From NCBI GenBank assembly GCA_020637195.1, contig JACJWK010000001.1, forward strand, positions 138,501 through 202,500: 64,000 nucleotides of DNA, in the 5' to 3' direction. The DNA comes from Microthrixaceae bacterium (GTDB lineage: Bacteria; Actinomycetota; Acidimicrobiia; Acidimicrobiales; DATDAH01). Below the pieces are notes generated by a model. The model saw only the letters and a program-made list of their open reading frames with translations, did not search any database and was not told the origin of the DNA. This document shows, one piece after another, positions 1-11,331 of the stretch. Position 1 is the stretch's first letter; each line of letters begins with the position of its first letter. The position numbers were made by a program, and so were the translations under genes.

Positions 1-1520
1 ACCTCACCCAGGTGCTCGAGGAGGTCCGGGTGCGCCTCGGCGAGCTCGGCATCGACGCCGACGTGACCGGCCGGCCCAAGCACCTGTGGAGCATCTACGA
101 GAAGATGGTCGTGAAGGGCCGCGACTTCGACGAGATCTACGACCTCGTGGGGATCCGGGTCATCGTCGGCACCGTCAAGGACTGCTACGCCGCGCTCGGC
201 TCCATCCACGGCACGTGGCACCCCGTGCAGGGCCGCTTCAAGGACTACGTGGCCATGCCCAAGTTCAACCTGTACCAGTCGCTGCACACGACGGTGATCG
301 GGCCCCAGGGCAAGCCCCTCGAGGTGCAGATCCGCACGCGCGAGATGCACGGGCGGGCCGAGATCGGCGTCGCCGCCCACTGGACCTACAAGGACCCGTC
401 ACCGACGGGCGACGTCGTCTGGCTGAACCGCATCATCGACTGGCAGGAGGAGACGTCGGACCCGAAGGCCTTCATGGCCAACCTGAAGATCGACCTCGAC
501 CAGGACGAGGTCTACCTCTTCACACCGCAGGGCGACGTCATCACCCTCCCGCAGGGCGCCACCCCGATCGACTTCGCCTACACGATCCACACCGAGGTGG
601 GTCATGCCTGCATCGGGGCCAAGGTGGACGGGCGCCTCGTGTCGCTCGAGACCCCGCTGCGCTCGGGCGCGACGGTCGAGATCTTCACCGCCAAGACGGG
701 CAGCGCGGGGCCGTCCCAGGACTGGCTCAACGTCGTGGTCACCCGGCGCGCCGCCAACAAGATCCGTCAGTGGTTCTCCCAGGAGCGGCGCGAGGACGCG
801 ATCGAGACGGGGCGCGACGAGGTGCAGAAGGCCCTGCGGCGGACCGGCGTGCCCATCCGCACCCCGGCCGCGGCCAAGCTCGTGACCGACGTCGTGGCCA
901 GCCTGAACTACAGCGACCTCGACGCCCTGTACGCCGCGGTCGGCGAGCACCACGTGTCGCCCGAGGCGGTGGCGGCCCGCGCCATGCGCCTGCTGCGCGG
1001 CGGTGACCCCGAGCGCGAGGAGCAACTCCCCACCACCGCCCGCACGCGGCGGTCGTCGGCCGACGGCGCCGGCGTGCACGTCGAGGGGCTCGACGACGTC
1101 CTCGTGCGCCTGTCTCGGTGCTGCACGCCCGTGCCCGGCGACGAGATCATGGGCTTCGTCACCCGGGGTCGCGGCGTGTCGGTGCACCGCACCGACTGCG
1201 CCAACGCGGTGTCGCTCAGCGCCGGCCAGGCCGACCGCCTGATCGAGGTCGAGTGGGACGAGGCGCACAGCGGCAGCTTCGTCGCCGCACTCGAGGTCAA
1301 GGCGTTCGACCGCCGCTCGCTGCTCGGCGACGTGTCCACCGCCTTCGCCGCGTACCAGGTGAACATCTTGGCCTCGACCACCCAGACCACCGCCGAGCGG
1401 GTGTGCAAGATGCACTTCGAGGTGGAGCTCGGCGACCCCTCCCACCTCGACTCGGTCATCAGCTCCATCAAGGGGATCGAGAGCGTGTACGACGCCTACC
1501 GGGTGCTCCCGCGGGGCTGA
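1..1520 (+). CDS. relA: RelA/SpoT (p)ppGpp synthetase/hydrolase, 5' end missing
   Basis: Bifunctional stringent-response enzyme that makes, and in full-length form hydrolyses, (p)ppGpp. The frame is open from base 3, so the start and the N-terminal HD hydrolase domain lie outside the window. What remains (about 505 codons) begins in the synthetase domain (RPKHLWSIYEKM, DLVGIRVIV, then the HGRAEIGVAAHWTYK end of the domain). A TGS domain follows around local residues 164-228 (DEVYLFTPQGDVITLPQGAT), then a helical linker, a conserved-cysteine region (RLSRCCTPVPGDE, about residue 366) and a C-terminal ACT domain (about 422-500). This is the long Rel architecture, not a small alarmone synthetase. 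aspS follows after 68 bases. Family assignment is secure; whether hydrolase activity is present cannot be judged here. Confidence 0.96.
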   Translation, partial: LTQVLEEVRVRLGELGIDADVTGRPKHLWSIYEKMVVKGRDFDEIYDLVGIRVIVGTVKDCYAALGSIHGTWHPVQGRFKDYVAMPKFNLYQSLHTTVIGPQGKPLEVQIRTREMHGRAEIGVAAHWTYKDPSPTGDVVWLNRIIDWQEETSDPKAFMANLKIDLDQDEVYLFTPQGDVITLPQGATPIDFAYTIHTEVGHACIGAKVDGRLVSLETPLRSGATVEIFTAKTGSAGPSQDWLNVVVTRRAANKIRQWFSQERREDAIETGRDEVQKALRRTGVPIRTPAAAKLVTDVVASLNYSDLDALYAAVGEHHVSPEAVAARAMRLLRGGDPEREEQLPTTARTRRSSADGAGVHVEGLDDVLVRLSRCCTPVPGDEIMGFVTRGRGVSVHRTDCANAVSLSAGQADRLIEVEWDEAHSGSFVAALEVKAFDRRSLLGDVSTAFAAYQVNILASTTQTTAERVCKMHFEVELGDPSHLDSVISSIKGIESVYDAYRVLPRG

Positions 1521-1588
1521 CGCCCGGTAGCCTCGACCGCCGCGCCCGGCGCCACCCGGCGGGGCGAGGACAGGAGCACCACCGAGCC

Positions 1589-3337
1589 ATGGCCGTACCA
1601 GCAGCAGGGATGCGCACCGACTACTGCGGCGAGCTCCGCGCCGACGACGCCGGTCGCGAGGTCGCGGTGTGCGGATGGGTCGCCACCCGTCGCGAGCACG
1701 GCGAGCACCTGGCCTTCGTCGACCTCCGGGACCGCTCGGGCGTGGTCCAGTGCGTCGTCGACGGGGCGCACGACCTGCGCTCGGAGTACGTCGTGCGCGT
1801 CCGCGGCACCGTCCGCATCCGGCCCGAGGGCACCACCAACCCGGCGCTTCCCACCGGCGACGTCGAGATCGGCGACGCCACCGTCGAGGTGCTGTCCGAG
1901 GCGGAGCCGCCGCCGTTCCCGCTGACCGACCGGGTGGAGACCGACGAGACCGTCCGCCTCCGCCATCGCTACGTCGACCTCCGCCGCGACCGGCTCCAGC
2001 GCAACCTCGAGGTGCGGGCGACGGTGAACGCCGCCCTGCGCACGGCGATGGCCCGACAGGGCTTCACCGAGGTCGAGACCCCGATGCTCATCGCCTCGAC
2101 CCCCGAGGGGGCGCGTGACTTCGTGGTGCCGTCGCGCCTGTCGCCCGGCTCCTTCTACGCCCTGCCCCAGAGCCCGCAGCTCTTCAAGCAGCTGTGCATG
2201 GTCGGCGGCCTCGACCGCTACTACCAGATCGCCCGCTGCCTGCGCGACGAGGACCTCCGGGCCGACCGCCAGTTCGAGTTCATGCAGCTCGACCTCGAGG
2301 CCAGCTTCGTGGGCCAGGCGGAGGTGCTCGACTTCACCGCCGAGGCGGTGCTCGACGCCGTCGAGGCCGTCACCGGCGAACGCCCCGGTGCCGTGCCCAC
2401 GATGACGTGGCACGACGCCATGGAGCGCTTCGGCAGCGACAAGCCCGACGTGCGCTTCGGCCTCGAGCTCGTCGAGCTGACCGAGCTGTTCTCGGCCACC
2501 GGCTTCAACGCCTTCAAGGCGCCGTGCGTCAAGGGGATCCGCGTGCCGGGCGGGGCCGACCGCACCCGCAACCAGCTCGACGCCCTCACCGACGACGCGA
2601 AGCGCTACGGGGCCAAGGGCCTCGTGTGGATGAAGGTCGAGGCCGACCGCACGCTCACGTCGCCCGTGGCCAAGTTCCTGTCCGACGTCGAGCTCGCCGG
2701 CCTCGTCGACGCGTTGGAGGCCGCGCCGGGCGACCTCCTGCTCCTCGTGGCCGACGAGCGACCGACGGTGCGCCACGTGCTCGGCCTGCTGCGCCTGTCG
2801 CTCGGCCGTCCGCCCGTCACCGAGGGCGGCCTCAACCTGCTCTGGGTGGTCGACTTCCCCCTCTTCGAGTCGCTCGACGACCAGGGCCGGCCCGTGTCGG
2901 CCCACCACCCGTTCACGATGCCCAACGCGCAGGACATGCACCTGCTCGACGAGGGGGGCGAGGCGCTGCTCGACATCCGCTCGCAGGCCTACGACCTCGT
3001 GCTCAACGGCTGGGAGCTGGGTTCGGGGTCGGTGCGGATCCACCGCCCCGACATCCAGTCGAAGGTCTTCGCCCTGCTGGGCATCGGCGACGAGGAGGCT
3101 CGCACGAAGTTCGGGTTCCTGCTCGAGGCGTTCCGCTACGGCGCACCGCCCCACGCGGGCTTCGCGTTCGGGATCGACCGCCTCGTGGCCCTGCTGGCCG
3201 GCGAGGAGAACATCCGCGAGGTCATCGCCTTCCCCAAGACCCAGTCCGGCACCGACCCGCTGACCAGCGCCCCCACGCCCATCGACGCCGACGCGCTCAC
3301 CGAGCTCGGCCTGCGCCTGCTCCCGCCGACGACCTGA
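1589..3337 (+). CDS. aspS: Aspartyl-tRNA synthetase
   Basis: Class II synthetase that charges tRNA with aspartate. From the ATG at 1589 it is 582 residues, the usual length of the bacterial form with the inserted GAD domain. Visible are the N-terminal OB-fold (CGWVATRREHGEHLAFVDLRD, about 28-48), motif 2 (RYYQIARCLRDEDLRADRQ, about 209-228) and motif 3 (GFAFGIDRL, about 524-532). The start at 1589 follows an AGGAG-like site about 12 bases upstream; an in-frame ATG at 1610 (MRTDYCGEL) is a close alternative. His37 in the OB-fold, where strict Asp enzymes usually carry Leu, resembles non-discriminating AspRS that also charge tRNA-Asn. That would require GatCAB elsewhere and is inference. Confidence 0.95.
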   Translation: MAVPAAGMRTDYCGELRADDAGREVAVCGWVATRREHGEHLAFVDLRDRSGVVQCVVDGAHDLRSEYVVRVRGTVRIRPEGTTNPALPTGDVEIGDATVEVLSEAEPPPFPLTDRVETDETVRLRHRYVDLRRDRLQRNLEVRATVNAALRTAMARQGFTEVETPMLIASTPEGARDFVVPSRLSPGSFYALPQSPQLFKQLCMVGGLDRYYQIARCLRDEDLRADRQFEFMQLDLEASFVGQAEVLDFTAEAVLDAVEAVTGERPGAVPTMTWHDAMERFGSDKPDVRFGLELVELTELFSATGFNAFKAPCVKGIRVPGGADRTRNQLDALTDDAKRYGAKGLVWMKVEADRTLTSPVAKFLSDVELAGLVDALEAAPGDLLLLVADERPTVRHVLGLLRLSLGRPPVTEGGLNLLWVVDFPLFESLDDQGRPVSAHHPFTMPNAQDMHLLDEGGEALLDIRSQAYDLVLNGWELGSGSVRIHRPDIQSKVFALLGIGDEEARTKFGFLLEAFRYGAPPHAGFAFGIDRLVALLAGEENIREVIAFPKTQSGTDPLTSAPTPIDADALTELGLRLLPPTT

Positions 3338-3365
3338 GCAGACGGGCCCGCGCCCGCCGGTCAGA

Positions 3366-4025
3366 TCAGAGGCGCAGCTCGAGGACGACGTCGCCGGGGC
3401 GGGTCGTCGGGAACGCGGGCCGGGCGCCGGCGAGCTCGTCGGCGGGCCGCTCGTGCACGACCAGCGTGATCTGGTCGTCGCCCCGGGACGCGACCGCGGT
3501 GGTGGGGCCCATGGGCACGATCGTGTAGCCGAGCGCCTCGACGGCGTCGGCGAAGGCCTCGCCGACCTCGTCGGCCTCGTGGCCCGACGTGACCAGCAGC
3601 AGCTCCCGGTCGCTCAGCCGCCGCCCCTCGGCCGTGGTGAGCGGCATGAGGTCGCACGGCATGGCGATGCCCGACAGCGCCTCCATCAGCGTGGTGGCGC
3701 CACCGGCGCCGGCCGGGGCGGGACCGGCGTCGGGGAGCGACGCAGCGGGCGGCCCGGTGGGCGGTGACGGGGGCAGCGTCGGCCCGCCGGCGTCGGGCTC
3801 GGGCCCGGATCTCCCGGCGTCCCCCGTGGGCGGCGTCGCCGGGAGCCCCGTCTCGGGGCGGGCGGCGGAACCGGGCCCCCAGTCGGCGCGCAGGGCCCGG
3901 TCGGAGGGCTCGATGCCGCGCGCCCGCGGTGGGCGGGGGCGGCGTCGGGCCACCTGGCGGTAGACGAGGACCGCCACCGAGGCGATCAGCCAGAGCCAGA
4001 AGAGCGCCACGAGCGGGGCCGGCAC
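3366..4025 (-). CDS. Membrane-anchored protein of unknown function
   Basis: Product of about 219 residues from a GTG at 4025. It begins with one strong hydrophobic segment (LVALFWLWLIASVAVLVY, about 4-21), followed by an Arg/Pro-rich stretch, a long Pro/Gly/Ala linker (about 60-110) and a compact C-terminal domain (about 115-219) with predicted alternating strands and helices (RELLLVTSGHEADEVG, DDQITLVVHE). This looks like a single-pass protein with a soluble tail; I do not recognise the family. It is convergent with aspS (28 bases apart) and divergent from rarA (66 bases). The same frame stays open far upstream through rarA antisense, so the start is chosen because the hydrophobic segment begins there and rarA is certain. 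Confidence 0.6.
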   Translation of the reverse strand: MPAPLVALFWLWLIASVAVLVYRQVARRRPRPPRARGIEPSDRALRADWGPGSAARPETGLPATPPTGDAGRSGPEPDAGGPTLPPSPPTGPPAASLPDAGPAPAGAGGATTLMEALSGIAMPCDLMPLTTAEGRRLSDRELLLVTSGHEADEVGEAFADAVEALGYTIVPMGPTTAVASRGDDQITLVVHERPADELAGARPAFPTTRPGDVVLELRL

Positions 4026-4077
4026 CCCGCGATGGTGCCACAGCGGCCCGCCCCGCCCCGGGAGCCCGGAGGGCGGG

Positions 4078-4083
4078 TACCCT
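4078..4083 (+). promoter_or_regulatory. -10 element (TACCCT) for leaderless rarA
   Basis: TACCCT ends 8 bases before the rarA ATG at 4092, so transcription would start at or next to the start codon. There is no Shine-Dalgarno in between. Confidence 0.5.
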
Positions 4084-4091
4084 CCGCGGCG

Positions 4092-5408
4092 ATGGCTGAC
4101 GACCTGTTCGGCGCCGCGGCGGACGAGCGGCTGCGGCGGGCCGCGCCGCTGGCCGACCGCCTCCGGCCGGCGTCGCTCGACGACGTCGTCGGCCAGGAGC
4201 ACCTGATCGGGCCCGGTCGGCCGTTGCGCGCCCTGGTGGAGGCCGACCGGCTGTCGTCGGTGATCCTGTGGGGGCCCCCGGGCACGGGCAAGACCACGCT
4301 GGCCCGCCTGATCGCGGCGCGGTCCTCCAAGGCGTTCGTGGCGCTCTCGGCGGTCACCGCGTCGGTGAAGGACGTCCGCGAGGTGACGGCGTCCGCCGAG
4401 CGGCGCCTCGGCGAGCACGGCCAGGGGACGATCCTGTTCCTCGACGAGGTCCACCGCTTCAACAAGAGCCAGCAGGACGCGCTGCTCCCGTCGGTCGAGA
4501 CGGGCCTGCTCGTGCTCGTCGGGGCGACCACGGAGAACCCCTACTTCGAGGTGAACGCCCCGCTCCTGTCCCGTTCCACGCTGTTCCGCCTCGAGCCGCT
4601 CGACGACGCCGCCGTCCGCCAGCTGTTGAAGCGGGGTCTCGAGGCCGAGGACGCCACGGCCGACGACGCCTCGCTCGACCTGTTGGTCCTGCGCTCGGCG
4701 GGCGACGGCCGCCATGCCCTCACCGCGCTCGAGGTGGCGGTGGCCCTGGCGGCCGAGCGGGCCCGCGACACGGGGGCGGACCGGCCCCACGTGGCCGAGG
4801 TCGACGCCGAGGCCGCGCTCGACACCAAGGCCCATCGCTACGGCCGCGACGAGCACTACGACGTGGTCAGCGCCTTCATCAAGAGCATCCGGGGCTCGGA
4901 CCCCGACGCCGCCCTGTACTGGCTCGCGGTCATGCTCGCCGCCGGCGAGGACGCCCGCTTCATCGCCCGCCGGCTGGTCATCCTCGCGTCGGAGGACGTC
5001 GGGCTGGCCGACTCCCAGGCCCTCGTCGTGGCCGACGCCGCGGCCCGCGCCCTGGAGTTCGTGGGCCTCCCCGAGGCCAAGCTCAACCTCGCCGAGGCCA
5101 CCGTCTACCTGGCGGCCGCCCCCAAGTCGAACCGGGTGACGGTGGCCCTCGGCCGGGCCGAGGCCGACGTGCGCGAGCAGCCGCGGGGCGAGGTGCCCGC
5201 CCACCTGCGCGACGCCCACTATCGGGGAGCGCGCGAGCTCGGGCACGGGCGCGGGTATCGGTATCCTCACGACGACCCACGGGGCTGGGTGCCCCAGCAG
5301 CACCGGCCGGACCACCTGGCCGACCGGGTGTACTACGAGCCGTCGGCCCACGGCGCCGAGGAGGAGATCGCCGAGCGGATGCGTCAGCGCCAGGATCCCG
5401 GAACGTGA
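4092..5408 (+). CDS. rarA: Replication-associated recombination protein RarA (MgsA-type AAA+ ATPase)
   Basis: AAA+ ATPase related to clamp-loader subunits and RuvB, acting at stalled replication forks. From the ATG at 4092 it is 438 residues, normal for the family. Walker A is GPPGTGKTT (about 61-69), Walker B ILFLDEVH (about 113-120), and the sensor region reads GATTENPYFEVNAPLLSRS. The C-terminal half has the family tetramerisation region (HYDVVSAFIKSIRGSDPDAALYW and onward). A GTG four bases before its stop starts the next gene. It is transcribed away from the reverse-strand orphan. Confidence 0.95.
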   Translation: MADDLFGAAADERLRRAAPLADRLRPASLDDVVGQEHLIGPGRPLRALVEADRLSSVILWGPPGTGKTTLARLIAARSSKAFVALSAVTASVKDVREVTASAERRLGEHGQGTILFLDEVHRFNKSQQDALLPSVETGLLVLVGATTENPYFEVNAPLLSRSTLFRLEPLDDAAVRQLLKRGLEAEDATADDASLDLLVLRSAGDGRHALTALEVAVALAAERARDTGADRPHVAEVDAEAALDTKAHRYGRDEHYDVVSAFIKSIRGSDPDAALYWLAVMLAAGEDARFIARRLVILASEDVGLADSQALVVADAAARALEFVGLPEAKLNLAEATVYLAAAPKSNRVTVALGRAEADVREQPRGEVPAHLRDAHYRGARELGHGRGYRYPHDDPRGWVPQQHRPDHLADRVYYEPSAHGAEEEIAERMRQRQDPGT

Positions 5409-5761
5409 GCGCCGCGGAGGTCACCGCGCTGGTGGTGGCGATCGCCGCCACGGTCGCGCTCTGCCTGCTCGTCGGCGTCGTCGTGTGGCTGGCCCGGTCG
5501 GTGCGCGCCCTCAACCGCGAGGTCGAGCACCTGGCGCGGGAGTCCCGGGCCACCGTCGAGGCCCTCGAGGCCGCCGTCGGCCACGCCGAGGCCGAGATGG
5601 GCCGCACCGACGGCCTGCTCGACGCCGCCGAGCGCATCACCGCCGCGGCCGAGCAGCGGGCCCGGCTCACCACCGACGCGCTGTCGGGCCCCATGATCAA
5701 GGCCCTCGCGCTGGCGGCCGGCACCAACCGTGCGGCGCAGCGCCTGCGACGGACCGGCTGA
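5405..5761 (+). CDS. DUF948-like small membrane protein
   Basis: 118-residue protein starting at GTG 5405, which overlaps the rarA stop as GTGA. An N-terminal transmembrane helix (about 5-27) precedes a long amphipathic, probably coiled-coil helix rich in Glu, Ala and Arg (about 30-95). Size, topology and position just upstream of alaS match the DUF948 family found there in other actinobacteria. Function is unknown. Likely cotranslated with rarA and the next gene, which starts 3 bases after its stop. Confidence 0.7.
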   Translation: MSAAEVTALVVAIAATVALCLLVGVVVWLARSVRALNREVEHLARESRATVEALEAAVGHAEAEMGRTDGLLDAAERITAAAEQRARLTTDALSGPMIKALALAAGTNRAAQRLRRTG

Positions 5762-5764
5762 GCG

Positions 5765-6049
5765 GTGCTCAAGCGACTGCGCTGGTTCACCCTCGGTGCC
5801 CTCTCCGGGATCGCCGGCACCCTCTGGGCCCTCGCCTACGGCCGGTCGCGCGTGCGCGAGCTGGCCCCGGCCAACGTGGCCGGCGAGCTGGCGGCGCGGG
5901 CGCGCGCCCGCCTCGACGACGCCCGCGACGCGCTCTTCGAGGGCCGCCTGGCCATGCGCGAGCGCGAGGCGGAGCTGCGGGCGGAGCTCGGGCACGAGCG
6001 GGCGGCCGCGGCCCCGCCCGCCCTCCCGGCCCGGTCGTCCCCGCGCTGA
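5765..6049 (+). CDS. Small membrane protein upstream of alaS
   Basis: 94-residue protein from GTG 5765. It has a basic N-terminus (MLKRLRWF), one hydrophobic segment (about 8-25) and a charged helical remainder rich in Arg, Ala and Glu. It is the second of a pair of small membrane proteins between rarA and alaS, an arrangement common in actinobacteria. Nothing indicates a catalytic role. Start and frame are supported by tight packing (3-base gap) and by the hydrophobic segment. Confidence 0.65.
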   Translation: MLKRLRWFTLGALSGIAGTLWALAYGRSRVRELAPANVAGELAARARARLDDARDALFEGRLAMREREAELRAELGHERAAAAPPALPARSSPR

Positions 6050-6062
6050 GCGGCGCGCCCCG

Positions 6063-6068
6063 TAGATT
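6063..6068 (+). promoter_or_regulatory. -10 element (TAGATT) for leaderless alaS
   Basis: TAGATT lies 6 bases before the alaS GTG at 6075 with no ribosome-binding site between. It is one of the recurring TANNNT-start arrangements in this window. Confidence 0.5.
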
Positions 6069-6074
6069 GGCAGG

Positions 6075-8665
<2,591 letters not shown>

Positions 8666-8669
<4 letters not shown>

Positions 8670-9118
8670 GCGTCCGCCGGCCGCCGGGGCGCGTCCTCGG
8701 CATCGACCTCGGCCAGCGGCGCATCGGCCTCGCCATCAGCGATCCCGACCGCCGGGTCGCCACGCCGGACCGGGTGATCGCGAGGACGCGCGACGCCGAG
8801 CGCGACCGGCGGGCCATCGCCGCGGTGGCCGACGAGTGGGAGGCGTCCCTGGTCGTGGTCGGCCTGCCCCTGTCCCTCGACGGGTCCGACGGCCCCGCGG
8901 CCGTCGCGGCGCGGGCGGAGGCCACCAGGATCGGTGAGGTCACGGGACGGCCGGTCGAGACCTACGATGAGCGCTTCACGACCGTCACTGCGGAGCGCAC
9001 CCTGGCCGAGCAGGACGTCCGTGGCCAGGACCGGCGGAAGGTGGTCGACATGGTCGCCGCCGCGGTGCTGCTGCAGGCATGGCTGGACCGACGAACCCCC
9101 CAGGACCTGACCCCGTGA
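8666..9118 (+). CDS. ruvX: YqgF/RuvX-type putative Holliday-junction resolvase (pre-16S rRNA nuclease family)
   Basis: 150-residue RNase H-fold protein. The start is TTG 8666, overlapping the alaS stop (TTGA), followed by SVRRPPGRVLGIDLGQRRIG with the family's first acidic motif (GIDLG, about 11-15). VVVGLPLSLDGSDG (about 67-80) and the C-terminal YDERFTTVTAE plus VDMVAAAVLL segments are typical and contain the other conserved acidic residues. Homologues are assigned to 16S rRNA 5'-end maturation and/or Holliday-junction cleavage. The order alaS-ruvX-mltG-aroE is a well-known actinobacterial arrangement. Confidence 0.92.
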
Positions 9119-10437
9119 GCAACCCCACCGACGACGGCAGCGACATCCTCGCCGACCTCCTCGGCCCCCGCCGTCGCGGCCCTGCCCCCGAGGACGGGCG
9201 GGCGACCGGCCCCTCGACGGCACCGCGGCCCCCGGATCGGGCCCCTGCGCCGGCGCGGCCGGAGCCCCGACCGGAGGCCCGGCCGGACCGACCGCCGTCG
9301 GGCGAGGCCCCTCCGACCGGGGCGCCGCGTCGCGAGGCGCGGCCCACCGTGGACACCGGCCCGCGCCAGGTGCTGCACGAGCCACGGCGCGGTCGGGGGT
9401 GCATGGTCGTGCTCGGCCTGCTCGTCGTGGTCGCCCTCGTGGCCGGCGTCGCCGGCGTCTGGGTGATGCGGCAGGTGAACCCGGGCAGCCCGGGCGACGA
9501 GGTGGCCGTGACCATTCCCGAGGGCACCTCGACGAGCGGCATCGCCCGCCTGCTCGCCGACGAGGGCATCGTCACCAACGCCTCGATCTTCGAGTACTAC
9601 GTCAAGTTCCGCGGCGAGGGCACGATCCAGGCCGGGGACTACCTCCTCCGGGAGAACGCCTCCATGGGCTCGACGCTGGCGGTGCTCGAGGCGGGCCCGC
9701 AGGCGCCGCCCTTCGACGAGGTGACCATCCCCGAGGGCTACTCGGTCTGGCAGGGATCGGGACTGCCCGTGCCCGGCAACACGGTCACGGCGCTCGACGA
9801 GGCGGTCGACCGCTTCACGACCGAGTCCATCAGCCAGGTCCTGCTCAGCGGCCAGCTGCGGTCCCGCTACCAGCCCGCGGACCAGGGGAACCTCGAGGGG
9901 CTGCTCTTCCCCGACACCTACCGGATCGAGGAGGAGGACACCGAGGCGACCATCGTGTCGGCCATGATCGACCGCTTCGACCAGGTGGCCCAGGAAGCGG
10001 GCTACGACGACACCGAGTCCGTGACCGGTTTGAGCGCCTACGAGACGATCATCGTGGCCTCGCTCATCGAGCGCGAGGCCGGGATCGACGAGGACCGGGC
10101 GAAGGTCGCCCGGGTGATCTACAACCGGCTCGACCAGGGCATCCCCCTCGGCATCGACGCCGCCGTCGCCTACGGCGTCGGCGGGGCCACCAACGGGACC
10201 CTCACCGCCTCGCAGCTCGAGACCGACACGCCGTACAACACGCGCATCCACCAGGGCCTGCCGCCGACGCCCATCGGCCAACCGGGACGGGCGTCGCTGG
10301 AGGCGGCCATGAACCCGGCGGACGGCCCCTGGCTGTACTACGTGCTCGCCGGCCAGGACGGGCACCACTTCTTCACCGACAGCTACGACGAGTTCCTCGA
10401 GGCCAAGGACGAGTGCCAGGCCATGGGGCTGTGCTGA
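9115..10437 (+). CDS. mltG: Endolytic murein transglycosylase MltG
   Basis: Membrane-anchored lytic transglycosylase (YceG family) that cuts nascent peptidoglycan strands. The chosen GTG at 9115 overlaps the ruvX stop (GTGA) and gives 440 residues; an ATG at 9079 would add 12. A Pro/Arg-rich cytoplasmic segment (about 15-95) leads to one transmembrane helix (about 97-118). The extracytoplasmic part has a LysM-like region (PEGTSTSGIARLLADEGIV) and the catalytic domain with ASLIEREAG (catalytic Glu about 318), VIYNRLDQGIPLGIDAAV and the C-terminal TPIGQPGRASLEAAMNP motif. The frame is continuous. Confidence 0.93.
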   Translation: MSNPTDDGSDILADLLGPRRRGPAPEDGRATGPSTAPRPPDRAPAPARPEPRPEARPDRPPSGEAPPTGAPRREARPTVDTGPRQVLHEPRRGRGCMVVLGLLVVVALVAGVAGVWVMRQVNPGSPGDEVAVTIPEGTSTSGIARLLADEGIVTNASIFEYYVKFRGEGTIQAGDYLLRENASMGSTLAVLEAGPQAPPFDEVTIPEGYSVWQGSGLPVPGNTVTALDEAVDRFTTESISQVLLSGQLRSRYQPADQGNLEGLLFPDTYRIEEEDTEATIVSAMIDRFDQVAQEAGYDDTESVTGLSAYETIIVASLIEREAGIDEDRAKVARVIYNRLDQGIPLGIDAAVAYGVGGATNGTLTASQLETDTPYNTRIHQGLPPTPIGQPGRASLEAAMNPADGPWLYYVLAGQDGHHFFTDSYDEFLEAKDECQAMGLC

Positions 10438-11273
10438 GCGGGGCGACCCGTCTCGCCGCGGTCATCGGCCACCCCGTCGCGCACTCGCTGTCCCCGGACA
10501 TCCACAACGCCGCATTCGCCGCCACCGGCCTCGACTGGGCGTACCTGGCCTTCGACGTGGCGCCGGGCGACACCCGTGCCGCCCTCGACGCGGTGCGGGC
10601 CCTGGGCCTCGGCGGGCTGTCGGTGACCATGCCCCACAAAGAGGCCGTCGCCCGCCTCGTGGACCGGTGCTCGCCCGACGCCGAAGCCCTCGCGGCGGTG
10701 AACTGCGTCGTGCCGGGGGCCGACGGCGAGCTGGTGGGGGAGAACACCGACGGCCCGGGCCTGCTGGACGCCCTGTCGGCCGACCACGGCTTCACCCCCG
10801 AGGGCCGGCGCTGCCTGGTGGTCGGCGCGGGAGGTGCGGCCCGTGCCGTCGTGCGGGCGTTGGCCGGCGCCGGGGCCCGCGAGGTGCTGGTGGTCAACCG
10901 GACCCCCGAGCGGGCGGCGGCGGCGCTCGCGCTGGCGGGCCCGGCGGGCCGGGCGGCGCCCGTCGAGGCCGCCGCCGACGTCGATCTCGTCGTCAACGCC
11001 ACGCCGGTGGGGATGGACACCCCGGGCACCCCGCTGCCGGGCGTGCGCTTCTCGGCGGGTCAGCTCGTCGTCGACCTCGTCTACCACCCGGCCGAGACCC
11101 CGCTCCTGGCCGGGGCGGCGGCGGACGGCGCGACCGCCGCCAACGGCCTCGGCATGCTCGTCCACCAGGCCGCCCGGGCGTTCACCCGATGGACGGGGGT
11201 GGCCGCCCCGGTCGCGGCGATGGCGGCGGCGGCGGCGCGAGGGCTCGAGGCCCGGAGTTCGGCCGCACACTGA
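10431..11273 (+). CDS. aroE: Shikimate dehydrogenase (NADP+)
   Basis: Reduces 3-dehydroshikimate to shikimate. About 280 residues from GTG 10431; a CTG directly after it overlaps the mltG stop as CTGA and could be the true start. The substrate-binding HSLSPDIHN (about 17-25) and catalytic lysine TMPHKE (about 66-71) are present, as are ENTDGPG (about 103-109), the dinucleotide-binding loop GAGGAAR (about 132-138) and the C-terminal NGLGMLVHQAA helix. The other shikimate genes (aroC-K-B-Q) lie 4 kb downstream. Confidence 0.94.
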   Translation: MLSGATRLAAVIGHPVAHSLSPDIHNAAFAATGLDWAYLAFDVAPGDTRAALDAVRALGLGGLSVTMPHKEAVARLVDRCSPDAEALAAVNCVVPGADGELVGENTDGPGLLDALSADHGFTPEGRRCLVVGAGGAARAVVRALAGAGAREVLVVNRTPERAAAALALAGPAGRAAPVEAAADVDLVVNATPVGMDTPGTPLPGVRFSAGQLVVDLVYHPAETPLLAGAAADGATAANGLGMLVHQAARAFTRWTGVAAPVAAMAAAAARGLEARSSAAH

Positions 11274-11331
11274 ATTTTCCGGGGCCTCCTGCCGATGGAA
11301 GCGGAGTCAATCCGTCGTTGGAGGTTGCTCC

